Positions 26,754 to 36,588 of a stretch of 64,000 nucleotides of DNA are shown in pieces (the first letter of the stretch is position 1; each line of letters starts with the position of its first letter). The stretch is taken from assembly GCF_051132615.1 (NCBI RefSeq), contig NZ_CP152375.1, forward strand, positions 124,001-188,000, written 5' to 3'. The position numbers were made by a program, and so were the translations under genes. The notes beneath the pieces are model-generated. The model was not told where the DNA came from, did not search any database, and saw nothing but the letters and a program-made list of their open reading frames with translations. The stretch is from G051132615 sp051132615. GTDB taxonomy: Bacteria > Pseudomonadota > Gammaproteobacteria > Burkholderiales > Neisseriaceae.

Positions 26754-27429
26754 TATCATGATTTCCTAATAAACGGCGATTAAAATCTTCAATTTTTCCT
26801 TCGGTAATACGCTTACGCATATTATTTTGCCAACTACTTGATAGCCCTGTTGCTGATGACAATCGTTGATACTGTGCAGGGTCAAAATCAAGATGGAAAG
26901 CAATGGTAATTGCCTCTTCTACTGAAACATCACTATAACGGTTAACCAATTCTAATGGCTCATTACTACTGACCTCTCCAACACAAATCACTCGATACAA
27001 CCAACCGCACAAACCTGTTTGTTGCATACGAACAGATAAATCATCAACACAAAAATGATCATTTAACTTATAGCAAGGTGAACGGGGCTGAGTAACCTGA
27101 ATCATCGCATCGGCCCAACGAAACACATCACCTATACAAACATTCTGTTCTGTTAAGCCAACAGTAGCAATATTTTCACCAAAAGCAGAAGCACAAAAAT
27201 GTTCCTTAATTTGGGGAAAACATTTTTGCCAATATATATAATGTTCTTCCGGATAATGACAAAGCGCTCGATCAGGACCACCATGAAAGCGTTGTTCTGC
27301 TTGTTCATCGCCAGTTAAGCCTAATTCATTCAAAAATATACGTGTGTTTACTTCCCGTTTTTTTATTGCGCTCTCATCAATATCCTGATAAGAACAAACT
27401 TTCCCTACATAAACACGTGGAAAATACAT
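26749..27429 (-). CDS. MOSC-domain protein (YiiM-like)
   Basis: 226-residue MOSC protein of the YiiM type, linked in E. coli to molybdenum-cofactor-dependent detoxification of N-hydroxylated compounds. Family features: F-H-G-G-P-D-R-A-L-C-H-Y, the S-A-F-G-E-N motif, and Q-P-R-S-P-C-Y-K-L with the conserved cysteine expected to bind the cofactor. A C-terminal helical segment follows. It lies downstream of the OsmC gene in the same orientation, 35 bases apart. Confidence 0.88.
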   Translation of the reverse strand: MYFPRVYVGKVCSYQDIDESAIKKREVNTRIFLNELGLTGDEQAEQRFHGGPDRALCHYPEEHYIYWQKCFPQIKEHFCASAFGENIATVGLTEQNVCIGDVFRWADAMIQVTQPRSPCYKLNDHFCVDDLSVRMQQTGLCGWLYRVICVGEVSSNEPLELVNRYSDVSVEEAITIAFHLDFDPAQYQRLSSATGLSSSWQNNMRKRITEGKIEDFNRRLLGNHDR

Positions 27430-27464
27430 ATCTATACTTTACGTTTTTTAAGTTTAATCGTGAA

Positions 27465-27893
27465 TTATTTATTGTTCTCAGGCTCTTTCACTTCAAAAGA
27501 ATGAGTAATGTTTACGGCCTTACTCAACATAATTGAAGCGGAACAATATTTTTGGGCAGATAGCTCAACTGCCTTTGCAACAGATGTTTCAGACAAATCT
27601 TGCCCAATCACCACGAAATGTAAATGAATATCGGTAAACACTTTTGGGATGGTATCTGCTCTTTTTGCTGTAGCTGTTGCATAACAGTCTACTATTTTTT
27701 GACGTTGTTTTTGCAAAATAGTCACCACATCATAACTGGAACAACCCAGCGTCCCCAATAATAAAAGTTCCAACGGACGAGCGCCTCTATTTTGTCCGCC
27801 TCCTTCTATAGCACCATCTAACACGATTGAATGTCCGCTTTCAGTTTGTCCTAAAAAACAAACACCATTGACCCATTGTGCGGTTACTTGCAT
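27465..27893 (-). CDS. OsmC-family protein
   Basis: 142-residue OsmC/Ohr-fold protein (YhfA-like subgroup). A G-G-Q-N-R-G-A-R-P-L-E-L-L-L-L-G-T-L-G-C-S-S-Y-D segment carries the first conserved Cys; the second lies in S-A-Q-K-Y-C-S-A-S. Such proteins reduce peroxides with two cysteines, though YhfA-like members are uncharacterised. I chose the ATG at 27893, which has AGGAGA upstream. A start at 27938 adds 15 residues without a ribosome site. Divergent from tsaD. Confidence 0.88.
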   Translation of the reverse strand: MQVTAQWVNGVCFLGQTESGHSIVLDGAIEGGGQNRGARPLELLLLGTLGCSSYDVVTILQKQRQKIVDCYATATAKRADTIPKVFTDIHLHFVVIGQDLSETSVAKAVELSAQKYCSASIMLSKAVNITHSFEVKEPENNK

Positions 27894-27983
27894 GTATGTC
27901 TCCTGTTTATATGTAATTGGTTTTGGCTTAAATCGCAATACAGCGTAAAATACGCTATTTTTAACAGATTGTCTCTTTAAATT

Positions 27984-28991
27984 ATGTTGGTTTTAGGAAT
28001 TGAATCTTCTTGTGATGAAACAGGTGTGGCTCTTTTTGATACAGAAAAAGGACTCATAGCACAACAATTACATACTCAAATGGCCATGCATGCCCAATAT
28101 GGCGGAGTTGTGCCTGAATTGGCCAGCCGCGACCATATTCGTCGTTTGGTTCCTCTGACCCAAAATTGCTTACAAGAAGTTAATTTAAGCTTAAACCATA
28201 TAGATGCAATTGCCTATACACAAGGTCCAGGTCTTGGTGGTGCATTATTGGCTGGAGCAAGCTTTGCCAATGCGCTAGCTTTTGCATTGGATAAACCTAT
28301 TATCGAAGTGCATCATTTAGAAGGTCATTTACTTTCGCCTTTGCTTTCAAAAAACAAACCACAATTTCCCTTTGTCGCTTTATTGGTTTCAGGTGGACAT
28401 ACCCAATTTATGTCTGTTACCGATATTGGTGAGTATGAATTATTAGGACAAAGCGTAGATGATGCAGCAGGAGAAGCATTTGATAAAACAGCTAAACTCT
28501 TAGGTTTAGACTATCCTGGTGGCGCTAAACTTGCAGCATTGGCTCAAGAAGGCACCCCAAACAGATTTGAGTTCCCTCGTCCAATGAAACACTCTGGTGA
28601 CTTAAACTTAAGTTTTTCTGGCTTAAAAACAGCGGTATTAACCTTAGTCAATCAACTCAAAGAAGAGCAGCAACTAGATACACAAACCATTAAAGACATT
28701 TGCTTGGCATTTGAAAATGCTGTAGTAGATGTTTTAACACACAAAGCAAAACAAGCTTTAAAACAAACAGGATTTACAGAGCTGGTCGTTGCCGGTGGCG
28801 TTGGTGCCAATCAAGCGCTACGTCAAAGCTTGTCTAAAATAAATGCAAAAGTCTATTTCCCTGAGCTTGCTCTATGTACAGATAACGGCGCAATGATTGC
28901 ATTTGCTGGCGCCATGCATTTAAAACATGCTCACCCTGTCGGACAGTTTAGTGTCAAACCCAGATGGGCATTAACCAACACTAAAGAATGA
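27984..28991 (+). CDS. tsaD: tRNA threonylcarbamoyltransferase TsaD
   Basis: 335-residue TsaD (Gcp/YgjD), which transfers the threonylcarbamoyl group onto A37 of ANN-decoding tRNAs with TsaB and TsaE. The start M-L-V-L-G-I-E-S-S-C-D-E-T is diagnostic. The iron-binding H-H-L-E-G-H motif and the A-S-R-D-H, D-D-A-A-G-E-A-F-D-K and G-G-V-G-A-N ASKHA motifs are all present. No tsaB or tsaE is adjacent. Confidence 0.97.
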   Translation: MLVLGIESSCDETGVALFDTEKGLIAQQLHTQMAMHAQYGGVVPELASRDHIRRLVPLTQNCLQEVNLSLNHIDAIAYTQGPGLGGALLAGASFANALAFALDKPIIEVHHLEGHLLSPLLSKNKPQFPFVALLVSGGHTQFMSVTDIGEYELLGQSVDDAAGEAFDKTAKLLGLDYPGGAKLAALAQEGTPNRFEFPRPMKHSGDLNLSFSGLKTAVLTLVNQLKEEQQLDTQTIKDICLAFENAVVDVLTHKAKQALKQTGFTELVVAGGVGANQALRQSLSKINAKVYFPELALCTDNGAMIAFAGAMHLKHAHPVGQFSVKPRWALTNTKE

Positions 28992-29080
28992 ACCCATTCA
29001 AATAAAATAACCCAATTTCTCAATACCAACATTAAATCAATGCACCTGCGCATATTATTTGGTAACAAGATGGAAAAGAT

Positions 29081-31009
29081 ATGATTGAAATTAAAAATTT
29101 AGCGCTACAGCGTGGAACCAAAGTTTTATTAGATGATGCAAGCTTAACCATCAAACCCCATACCCGAATTGGGCTTATTGGTGCCAATGGTAGTGGAAAA
29201 TCCAGTTTATTCTCATTAATTAAAGGTGAAATTAATGCAGATAAAGGAGACATCAACTTACCCAAACATTGGCTCATTGCCAGTGTAGCACAGGAAACCC
29301 CAGCTTTAGACAAAAGCGCCCTAGAATATGTATTAGATGGTGATCAAAAACTACGAGAATACGAACAAGCCTTAAAAAAAGCAGAAGAAACTGAAGATGG
29401 TGAACAAATTGCTTATTTTCATCAAGAATTAGCCCATATTGATGCCTATACGGCACCTTCCAGAGCAGCCAAACTACTTGATGGTTTAGGTTTTAGCCAA
29501 AATGAACACCAGCAAAGTGTTAAATCTTTTTCTGGTGGCTGGCGCATGCGTTTAAATTTGGCACAAGCATTAATGTGTCGTGCAGATTTACTGTTACTGG
29601 ATGAACCAACCAACCATTTGGATTTAGAAACCGTTCTTTGGTTAGAAGAATACTTAAAAAATGTGCCAACCACACAAATTATTATCTCCCACGATAAAGA
29701 TTTTCTGAACATCACCACCACTCATATTGCTGAATTATCTAATCAAAAACTGGCTTTATATACAGGTAATTATGAGCGTTTTGAGGAAGCACGCGCATTA
29801 AAACTGAGCCAACAACAAAATGCCTATCAAAAGCAACAACAACAAATTGCCCACCTAGAAAGCTTTATTAATCGTTTTAAAGCAAAAGCCACTAAAGCGA
29901 CACAAGCACAAAGCAGAATGAAGGTATTAGAAAAATTGCAACGTATTGCACCAGCACATTTAGATGCCGAATTTACATTTGAATTTGCTTTGCCTACTCA
30001 TTTACCTAATCCTTTATTAAAAATGGAACAGGTTAATTTGGGTTATGAACATACCCAAATTTTAAATAATATTAATTTATCTATTGAATCTGGTGCCAGA
30101 CTTGGCTTGCTTGGTGTCAATGGCAGTGGTAAATCCACATTAATTAAAGCATTATCTGGTTCATTAAAACCATTATCAGGGCAAATCATCACATCCGAAA
30201 AACTCAATATTGGCTACTTTGCCCAACATCAACTTGATACATTACGAGACGATCAAAGCCCTATTTGGCATATTCAAACACTCTCCCCCGATGTTAGAGA
30301 ACAAGAAATCCGTAATTTTTTAGGGGGGTTCAATTTTATGGGGGAAATGGCCTTGGCGCCAATTGCCCCTTTTTCTGGTGGAGAAAAAGCCCGTTTAGCT
30401 TTAGCAATGTTGGTTTGGCAAAAACCTAATCTACTGCTACTTGATGAACCAACAAACCACCTAGACCTAAATTTAAGGCATGCGCTTACGATTGCCTTAC
30501 AAAGTTATACAGGTGCACTTATTTTGGTGTCACATGATCGAAGCTTATTAGAAGCAACAACTGACGCCTTTTTATTGGTTCAAAATGGGCAAGTAACCAC
30601 CTTTGATGGTGACTTACATGCTTACCGACAATTGCGTTTACAAAATACAAACACCCAAAAGGATCTCAACCCCAGCAAAGAAAGTACCAATCGTAAAGAA
30701 AATAAAAAATTGGAAGCACAAATAAGGCAAGAAATTTCACAACAAACCAAACCATTCCAACAAAAATTAAAAAAAGCAGAAATACTTTTGGATCAATTAC
30801 ACGAAGAAAAAAACAAACTAGAATCTTTTTTAAATGATGAAAATGCTTATCAAGAGGAACAAAAACAGATTCTACAAACCAACCTTGCCCGTTTAACAGA
30901 AGTAAAAATACTGCTAGAAAAAACGGAAGAAGAATGGCTATTATTACAAGAAGAAATCAGCACACGAGAAAATGAGATAAAAGAGTTGTATAAACGTGAA
31001 AATTTATAA
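29081..31009 (+). CDS. yheS: ABC-F family ATPase (YheS-like)
   Basis: Cytoplasmic ABC-F protein of 642 residues with two ABC domains. Walker A motifs are G-A-N-G-S-G-K-S-S and G-V-N-G-S-G-K-S-T, signatures F-S-G-G-W-R-M-R and F-S-G-G-E-K-A-R, and both Walker B segments read L-L-L-L-D-E-P-T-N-H-L-D. The linker and the charged coiled-coil C-terminus (about 530-642) match E. coli YheS more closely than Uup or EttA. ABC-F proteins act on ribosomes. Confidence 0.92.
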   Translation: MIEIKNLALQRGTKVLLDDASLTIKPHTRIGLIGANGSGKSSLFSLIKGEINADKGDINLPKHWLIASVAQETPALDKSALEYVLDGDQKLREYEQALKKAEETEDGEQIAYFHQELAHIDAYTAPSRAAKLLDGLGFSQNEHQQSVKSFSGGWRMRLNLAQALMCRADLLLLDEPTNHLDLETVLWLEEYLKNVPTTQIIISHDKDFLNITTTHIAELSNQKLALYTGNYERFEEARALKLSQQQNAYQKQQQQIAHLESFINRFKAKATKATQAQSRMKVLEKLQRIAPAHLDAEFTFEFALPTHLPNPLLKMEQVNLGYEHTQILNNINLSIESGARLGLLGVNGSGKSTLIKALSGSLKPLSGQIITSEKLNIGYFAQHQLDTLRDDQSPIWHIQTLSPDVREQEIRNFLGGFNFMGEMALAPIAPFSGGEKARLALAMLVWQKPNLLLLDEPTNHLDLNLRHALTIALQSYTGALILVSHDRSLLEATTDAFLLVQNGQVTTFDGDLHAYRQLRLQNTNTQKDLNPSKESTNRKENKKLEAQIRQEISQQTKPFQQKLKKAEILLDQLHEEKNKLESFLNDENAYQEEQKQILQTNLARLTEVKILLEKTEEEWLLLQEEISTRENEIKELYKRENL

Positions 31010-31153
31010 CCAACAGTTGGGCCTTAAGTTATTGTAAATAGGGTACACTTTTTGCACCCTCACTCACAAAAACTGAGAGAAACCGCCTTTGCAAACTTTA
31101 TTTTTTTTAAAATATGGTAAACTGTAAAACAACAGTTTGGAAAAAGAAAGTAT

Positions 31154-31630
31154 ATGAAAAAGTTTGTTTTTACAGGTATTTTTTTAGCGTTTAGCACCAG
31201 TGCTGTGGTAGCAGCACCGATTTATCGTTGTATGACCAGCACTGAAGTAACCTTTACCAATAAGCCTACCTCTGGCTGTCAAAAAGTAGACTTAGGGCCT
31301 ATAAGCGTCATTGGTACAAAAAAATTCAATAACAGTAATACAGCGACCAGAACAGCGAAAAAACGCAATACAACGACACCTAAGACAGCGAAAAATACTG
31401 CTTACCCAACAGAAAGCGCGGCAGAAAATAGTTCACGCAATCAAGGACGTCGCCAAATTTTAGAAGCAGAATTAGCCAACGAACGTAATGCCTTATCAAA
31501 AGCACAACAGGCATTAAGTGCTCAAAATGGTTCTAAAACACCAGATCAAGTAAAACAACTACAAAACGCTGTAACAGACCGACAAAAAAATGTTGAAGCA
31601 ATACAAAAAGAACTCAGTCGCGTATTGTAA
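31154..31630 (+). CDS. Small exported protein, DUF4124-like (copy 1)
   Basis: 158-residue protein with a signal peptide (about residues 1-20, ending A-V-V-A-A). The mature part starts A-P-I-Y-R-C and reads on to V-T-F-T-N-K-P, the pattern of DUF4124-type periplasmic proteins (I-Y-x-C...x-x-x-T-N-x-P) with two cysteines. A low-complexity T/K/N linker follows, then a C-terminal helical, probably coiled-coil segment from about residue 95. Function unknown. A tandem paralogue lies next to it. Confidence 0.75.
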   Translation: MKKFVFTGIFLAFSTSAVVAAPIYRCMTSTEVTFTNKPTSGCQKVDLGPISVIGTKKFNNSNTATRTAKKRNTTTPKTAKNTAYPTESAAENSSRNQGRRQILEAELANERNALSKAQQALSAQNGSKTPDQVKQLQNAVTDRQKNVEAIQKELSRVL

Positions 31631-31673
31631 AAATAATATTTTACCTCCATATAAAATAAATACCGAGATTATT

Positions 31674-32144
31674 ATGAAGAAAGTTGTGTTTACTTTACTT
31701 GTATCAATTGGTTTAATCAGCCATATTTATGCAGCACCCGTTTATCGATGCATCGTTGGTAAAGAAGTCACCTTTACCAATAAACCAGGCAATGGCTGTA
31801 AAGCGGTCAATCTTGGTCCAATTAGCGTCATTGGTACAGAGAAAAGCCCTTCCAGAACCACTAAAAATGCGAATAACACAGCAAACAATAATTACCCCAA
31901 AGAATCTGCAGCAGAAAATGCCACACGAAATCAAGGGCGTCGTCAAATTTTGGAAGCAGAACTGGCCAATGAGCAAAAAGCTTTAGCTGATGCCCAAAAA
32001 GCGTTAACAGAGGGGCAAGCAGTCAGAAATGGTAATGAAAAAAACTATGCTAAATACCAAGAACGTGTTCAACAATTGCAAAATGCTGTCAGCGACAGAC
32101 AAAAAAATATAGACGCAATTCAAAAAGAAATCAGTCGACTATAG
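31674..32144 (+). CDS. Small exported protein, DUF4124-like (copy 2)
   Basis: 156-residue paralogue of the preceding gene, with the same plan: signal peptide ending I-Y-A, A-P-V-Y-R-C, V-T-F-T-N-K-P, a shorter linker, and the shared block E-S-A-A-E-N...R-N-Q-G-R-R-Q-I-L-E-A-E-L-A-N-E. The coiled-coil tail is extended by about a dozen residues relative to copy 1. The frame is open further upstream (to 31590), but the signal peptide fixes the start at 31674. A terminator follows, so the two genes likely form one transcript. Confidence 0.75.
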   Translation: MKKVVFTLLVSIGLISHIYAAPVYRCIVGKEVTFTNKPGNGCKAVNLGPISVIGTEKSPSRTTKNANNTANNNYPKESAAENATRNQGRRQILEAELANEQKALADAQKALTEGQAVRNGNEKNYAKYQERVQQLQNAVSDRQKNIDAIQKEISRL

Positions 32145-32150
32145 CTCCTT

Positions 32151-32187
32151 AAAAAGAGGCTGTTAGATTAATAGCAGCCTCTTTTTT
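32151..32187 (+). terminator. Terminator after the paired exported-protein genes
   Basis: 12-bp perfect arms AAAAAGAGGCTG (32151-32162) and CAGCCTCTTTTT (32175-32186) followed by T. Confidence 0.85.
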
Positions 32188-32337
32188 CATTTATGACCAC
32201 AATTTTGTGCCAATTTTCACATTGATTTCACATAAAATTTTCCCTATTTTGAAGTAAATGACTTAAAAATAACCTGATATAGTGCATTTGCAGCCTTTTG
32301 TGTTTACAATAAACAATTTTGAATTTCGTGAATCAAT

Positions 32338-33282
32338 ATGCAAATATGGCTCGGTCCCAAAAACATACCCTGTTTTGAACAAGGTTGTGCTTTAACCATA
32401 GGTAACTTTGATGGCGTACACTTAGGCCATAAGCACATTTTAAGACGTTTAAAAGACGAAGCAATTACTCGCCAATTGCCTGCTGTTTTATTGACATTTG
32501 AACCCCACCCAAAAGCGTATTTTGCAAAAAAAGCAGGACATCAGCCCCCTGCCCGCTTAAGCTCCTTACGAGACAAACTACAACTCTTAGAAGATACACA
32601 TTGCCTAGATGCAGTATGGGTGCTTCGTTTTAATCAGCAATTGGCAAACTTGAGTGCAACATCATTTATTGATAAAGTATTATTAAGTACACTTAAAACG
32701 CGCTACCTACTCATCGGAGATGATTTTAAATTTGGTGCTGAACGACAAGGTGACATTAATTTATTAAAGCAACAAACCCAGTTTGTCACCGATGTAACAC
32801 CAAGTATACTGGTGCAAAGCCAAAGAGCTTCAAGTACCTATATACGTGATACACTAACTGATGGGCAATTGGATAACGCCGCACGCACATTAGGACATGA
32901 TTTTTTTATATCTGGCAAAGTGAAACATGGTGCCAAAAGAGGTCGTACCTTAGGATACCCGACAGCCAATATTCACCTACAAAAGGCCTTGTACCCACTA
33001 GGTGGGGTATTTGTTGTTGAAGTAACAGGTTCATTCGGTAAACGTGGTGGTGCAGCCAGTTTAGGACTTAACCCAACAGTAAGTAACACGAAAGAGCAAA
33101 AACTAGAAGTATTTATATTTGACTTGCACGAAGATCTATATGGTCAAAATATAACGGTACACTTTCTAAAAAAACTCAGAGACGAAGTAAAATTTGACAG
33201 TTTAGAAAGCTTAAAAGCACAAATAGAACAAGATGAATTAGAAGCACGCCATTACTTATCCACTTTAAAACGAGAAAACTAA
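32338..33282 (+). CDS. ribF: Bifunctional riboflavin kinase/FAD synthetase
   Basis: RibF of 314 residues, making FMN from riboflavin and then FAD. The N-terminal nucleotidyltransferase domain has I-G-N-F-D-G-V-H-L-G-H; the C-terminal kinase domain (from about residue 185) has H-G-A-K-R-G-R-T-L-G-Y-P-T-A-N. It begins the ribF-ileS-lspA-ispH cluster, with 12 bases before ileS. The order is common in proteobacteria and known in Neisseria. Confidence 0.96.
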   Translation: MQIWLGPKNIPCFEQGCALTIGNFDGVHLGHKHILRRLKDEAITRQLPAVLLTFEPHPKAYFAKKAGHQPPARLSSLRDKLQLLEDTHCLDAVWVLRFNQQLANLSATSFIDKVLLSTLKTRYLLIGDDFKFGAERQGDINLLKQQTQFVTDVTPSILVQSQRASSTYIRDTLTDGQLDNAARTLGHDFFISGKVKHGAKRGRTLGYPTANIHLQKALYPLGGVFVVEVTGSFGKRGGAASLGLNPTVSNTKEQKLEVFIFDLHEDLYGQNITVHFLKKLRDEVKFDSLESLKAQIEQDELEARHYLSTLKREN

Positions 33283-33294
33283 TACGAGAGCAAT

Positions 33295-36075
33295 ATGACA
33301 GATTATCGCAAAACAGTAAATCTTTTGGATACACCATTTCCTATGCGTGGAGATTTGGCAAAACGTGAGGGTGCGTGGGTAAAACGTTGGCAAGAACAAA
33401 AACGTTATGAAAAACTACGTAATATAGCAAAAGGTCGACCAAAGTTTATTTTGCATGATGGCCCTCCCTATGCCAATGGTGACCTTCATGTTGGTCATGC
33501 GATTAATAAAACGCTCAAAGACATCATTGTACGCAGTAAAACCCTAGCTGGGTTTGATGCGCCTTATGTGCCTGGTTGGGATTGTCATGGTTTGCCAATC
33601 GAATTAATGGTTGAAAAACTGTATGGAAAAGAAACACCCAAGCCTAAATTTAGAGAATTATGTCGAGAGTATGCAACAGAACAAATTGCCCGTCAGAAAA
33701 AAGACTTTATTCGTTTAGGCGTAATCGGTGATTGGGACAACCCTTACCTCACCATGAATTTTAAAACAGAAGCAGATATAGTCCGAAATCTGGGTCATAT
33801 CTATAAACAAGGTTTCCTACAAAAAGGGGCAAAACCCGTTCATTTTTGTATTGAATGTGGTTCATCTTTAGCCGAGGCCGAAGTAGAATACAAAGACAAA
33901 AACTCCCCTGCAATTGATGTTGGTTTTAGAGTAGTCAATAATCAAGCGCTTGCTAAAGCATTTAATTTAGCGCAAGTTGATGGCAATAGCTACGCCGTTA
34001 TTTGGACAACCACACCTTGGACTTTACCTGCAAATCAAGCAGTCAGTATTCACCCAGAAGTCACCTACCAATTAATCAATACGGCTAAAGGTAATTTAAT
34101 CTTAGCAAAAGATCTGGCAATGGCAGCACTTGAGCGTTACCAATTACCAGAAAGCAGTATCTTAGGTGAAACTGAAGGCGTAAATTTAGAGTTTCTACAG
34201 CTTAAACACCCTTTTATTGATCGGGAAGTACCACTAATTTTAGGTAATCATGTGACCACTGACGCAGGTACAGGTCTTGTACACACAGCGCCAGCACATG
34301 GTTTAGATGACTATATTATTGGTCAAAAATACAAACTGACCATTAGCAATCTATTGACAGATGATGGTAAATTCACCGCAGAAGTACCTTTTCTTGCAGG
34401 TAAAACGGTATGGGAAGCCAACCCGATTATTACAGATACATTAAATAGCTCAGGCCATTTGTTTGCACATGTTAAATTGCTACATAGCTACCCACACTGT
34501 TGGCGCCATAAAACCCCTATTATTTTTAGGGCAACAGCGCAATGGTTTATCACGATGGATCAACCAGGCCATCAAGGCCAGTCACTACGTGATATTGCGT
34601 TAAAAGCAGTTGATAATACTGAGTTTTTCCCTGCTTGGGGTCAAGCGCGTTTAGAATCCATGATCAGCGGTCGCCCTGATTGGTGTGTGTCACGTCAACG
34701 TAGCTGGGGTGTGCCCATGACTTTCTTTATCCATAAAGAAAGTGGCGAATTGCATCCTAATAGTTTTGAATTACTTGAACAAATTGCCCAAAAAATTGAA
34801 CAAAATGGTATTGAAGCTTGGTTTAGTTTAGAAGCAGAAGAACTGTTAGGCAATGAAGCTCAAGAATATAAAAAATTAACCGATACCTTAGATGTTTGGT
34901 TTGATTCTGGCTCTACTCATTACGCTGTTTTAAAACAGCGACCTGAGCTTGATTGGCCAGCTGATTTATACTTAGAAGGCTCAGACCAACATCGCGGTTG
35001 GTTCCAATCTTCTATGTTAACAGCGTGTGCTGTCTATGATCGAGCACCTTATAAACAGTTATTGACCCATGGTTTTGTGGTAGATGGCAAAGGCAATAAA
35101 ATGTCTAAGTCTTTAGGCAATGTTATTGCCCCTCAAAAAATCTTTGATTCACTAGGTGCCGATATCTTACGTTTATGGATTGCCTCAACTGACTATTCAG
35201 GTGAATTGGCACTTTCAGATGAAATTTTAAAACGCGTAACAGAAAGCTACCGCCGTTTACGCAATACCTTGCGCTTTTTATTAGCCAATCTTTCTGACTT
35301 TGATCTAATGGATCATGTTGTGCCACAAGAAAACATGTTGCAACTTGATCGTTATGCTTTAATCATGACACGCCAGTTACAAGAAAAATTGGCAGGCGAT
35401 TTATATCCGCGTTATGCATTCCATCATGCTACACAAGAAATTGTCAATTTCTGCTCTGAAGACTTAGGCGCATTTTATCTGGATATTATCAAAGATAGAC
35501 TATACACCACTCAAGCCAACAGCCATGCCAGACGCAGCGCTCAAACAGCTTTATATCACATTACTCGTAGCCTATTGCTTCTGATCAGCCCTATTTTATG
35601 TTTTACAGCAGAAGAAGCATGGGAAGTGCTCAGTGGTTCAGAAGAAGACAGCGTTCTTTACCATACACTACATGAGTTTCCACATATTGCACCAGCAACA
35701 GAGCAAGAGTTAATTACAAAATGGGAAGCTATTCGCGAAGTACGTTTAGCGATCAATAAGGAATTAGAACGATTACGTGTGGATGATCAATTAGGTTCGT
35801 CCTTACAAGCCAGCATCCATATTCACGCACCAGAAGCAATCTATTTACATTTAAATAGTATTGGCGAAGAGCTACGCTTTATTTTCTTAGTATCAGAGTG
35901 TACCTTAAGTAAAGCAGACTCCTTAACAATTGAAGCCAAACCACTGAACTACAAAAAATGTGAACGTTGCTGGCACTATACAACGGATGTAGGAAATGAC
36001 ACCAAACATCCTTGTTTATGTAGCCGCTGTATCAGCAATATAGAAGGCACAGGAGAAACCCGTCATTATGCCTAA
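33295..36075 (+). CDS. ileS: Isoleucyl-tRNA synthetase
   Basis: Class I synthetase of 926 residues. The HIGH-type motif is H-V-G-H near residue 66, after D-G-P-P-Y-A-N-G, and K-M-S-K-S is near residue 602. The CP1 editing domain carries the T-T-P-W-T-L-P-A-N segment. The C-terminal zinc finger (C-E-R-C-W plus C-L-C-S-R-C) is of the bacterial type. It overlaps lspA by 8 bases. Confidence 0.98.
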   Translation: MTDYRKTVNLLDTPFPMRGDLAKREGAWVKRWQEQKRYEKLRNIAKGRPKFILHDGPPYANGDLHVGHAINKTLKDIIVRSKTLAGFDAPYVPGWDCHGLPIELMVEKLYGKETPKPKFRELCREYATEQIARQKKDFIRLGVIGDWDNPYLTMNFKTEADIVRNLGHIYKQGFLQKGAKPVHFCIECGSSLAEAEVEYKDKNSPAIDVGFRVVNNQALAKAFNLAQVDGNSYAVIWTTTPWTLPANQAVSIHPEVTYQLINTAKGNLILAKDLAMAALERYQLPESSILGETEGVNLEFLQLKHPFIDREVPLILGNHVTTDAGTGLVHTAPAHGLDDYIIGQKYKLTISNLLTDDGKFTAEVPFLAGKTVWEANPIITDTLNSSGHLFAHVKLLHSYPHCWRHKTPIIFRATAQWFITMDQPGHQGQSLRDIALKAVDNTEFFPAWGQARLESMISGRPDWCVSRQRSWGVPMTFFIHKESGELHPNSFELLEQIAQKIEQNGIEAWFSLEAEELLGNEAQEYKKLTDTLDVWFDSGSTHYAVLKQRPELDWPADLYLEGSDQHRGWFQSSMLTACAVYDRAPYKQLLTHGFVVDGKGNKMSKSLGNVIAPQKIFDSLGADILRLWIASTDYSGELALSDEILKRVTESYRRLRNTLRFLLANLSDFDLMDHVVPQENMLQLDRYALIMTRQLQEKLAGDLYPRYAFHHATQEIVNFCSEDLGAFYLDIIKDRLYTTQANSHARRSAQTALYHITRSLLLLISPILCFTAEEAWEVLSGSEEDSVLYHTLHEFPHIAPATEQELITKWEAIREVRLAINKELERLRVDDQLGSSLQASIHIHAPEAIYLHLNSIGEELRFIFLVSECTLSKADSLTIEAKPLNYKKCERCWHYTTDVGNDTKHPCLCSRCISNIEGTGETRHYA

Positions 36076-36571
36076 CCCAGCTGAGCGCAACATCAAGTAC
36101 GTATTTTTAGTTGTCTTCGTTTTTGGACTGGATCAACTGGTAAAATGGCTTGTTTTACACTATATAACCTTACATGATCAAATCAATATCATTCCTCATT
36201 TTTTTGATCTGACGTTAAGGTTTAATTCTGGCGCCGCATTCAGCTTTTTAGCGGATGCTGGTGGCTGGCAAAAATACCTATTTTTAACGTTAGCTATTGC
36301 TGTATGTGTGTTTTTTAGCTATGAAATCAGTAAGAATAAGTTTGCCAAACTCGGGAAAATTGCTGCCTCCTTTATTATGGGGGGCGCATTAGGCAATGCT
36401 TTTGATCGCTTGATTCACACACAAGACCCTTACCATGGTGTGGTTGACTTTTTGCTATTTTATTACCAAAACTGGGCATACCCTGCCTTTAATATAGCTG
36501 ATAGTTTTATTTGTATTGGCGCAGTCTTGCTAATATGGGATAGTATTCAATCCAAGAAAAAGATATCTTAA
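36068..36571 (+). CDS. lspA: Lipoprotein signal peptidase (signal peptidase II)
   Basis: 167-residue inner-membrane aspartyl peptidase with four helices, cleaving prolipoprotein signal peptides. The catalytic aspartates lie in G-N-A-F-D-R-L and N-I-A-D-S-F; the early D-Q-L-V-K and N-S-G-A-A-F-S-F motifs are also present. It would process the lipoprotein at 22971 among others. Confidence 0.97.
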   Translation: MPNPAERNIKYVFLVVFVFGLDQLVKWLVLHYITLHDQINIIPHFFDLTLRFNSGAAFSFLADAGGWQKYLFLTLAIAVCVFFSYEISKNKFAKLGKIAASFIMGGALGNAFDRLIHTQDPYHGVVDFLLFYYQNWAYPAFNIADSFICIGAVLLIWDSIQSKKKIS

Positions 36572-36588
36572 GTTTAAAGAAACTCAAA

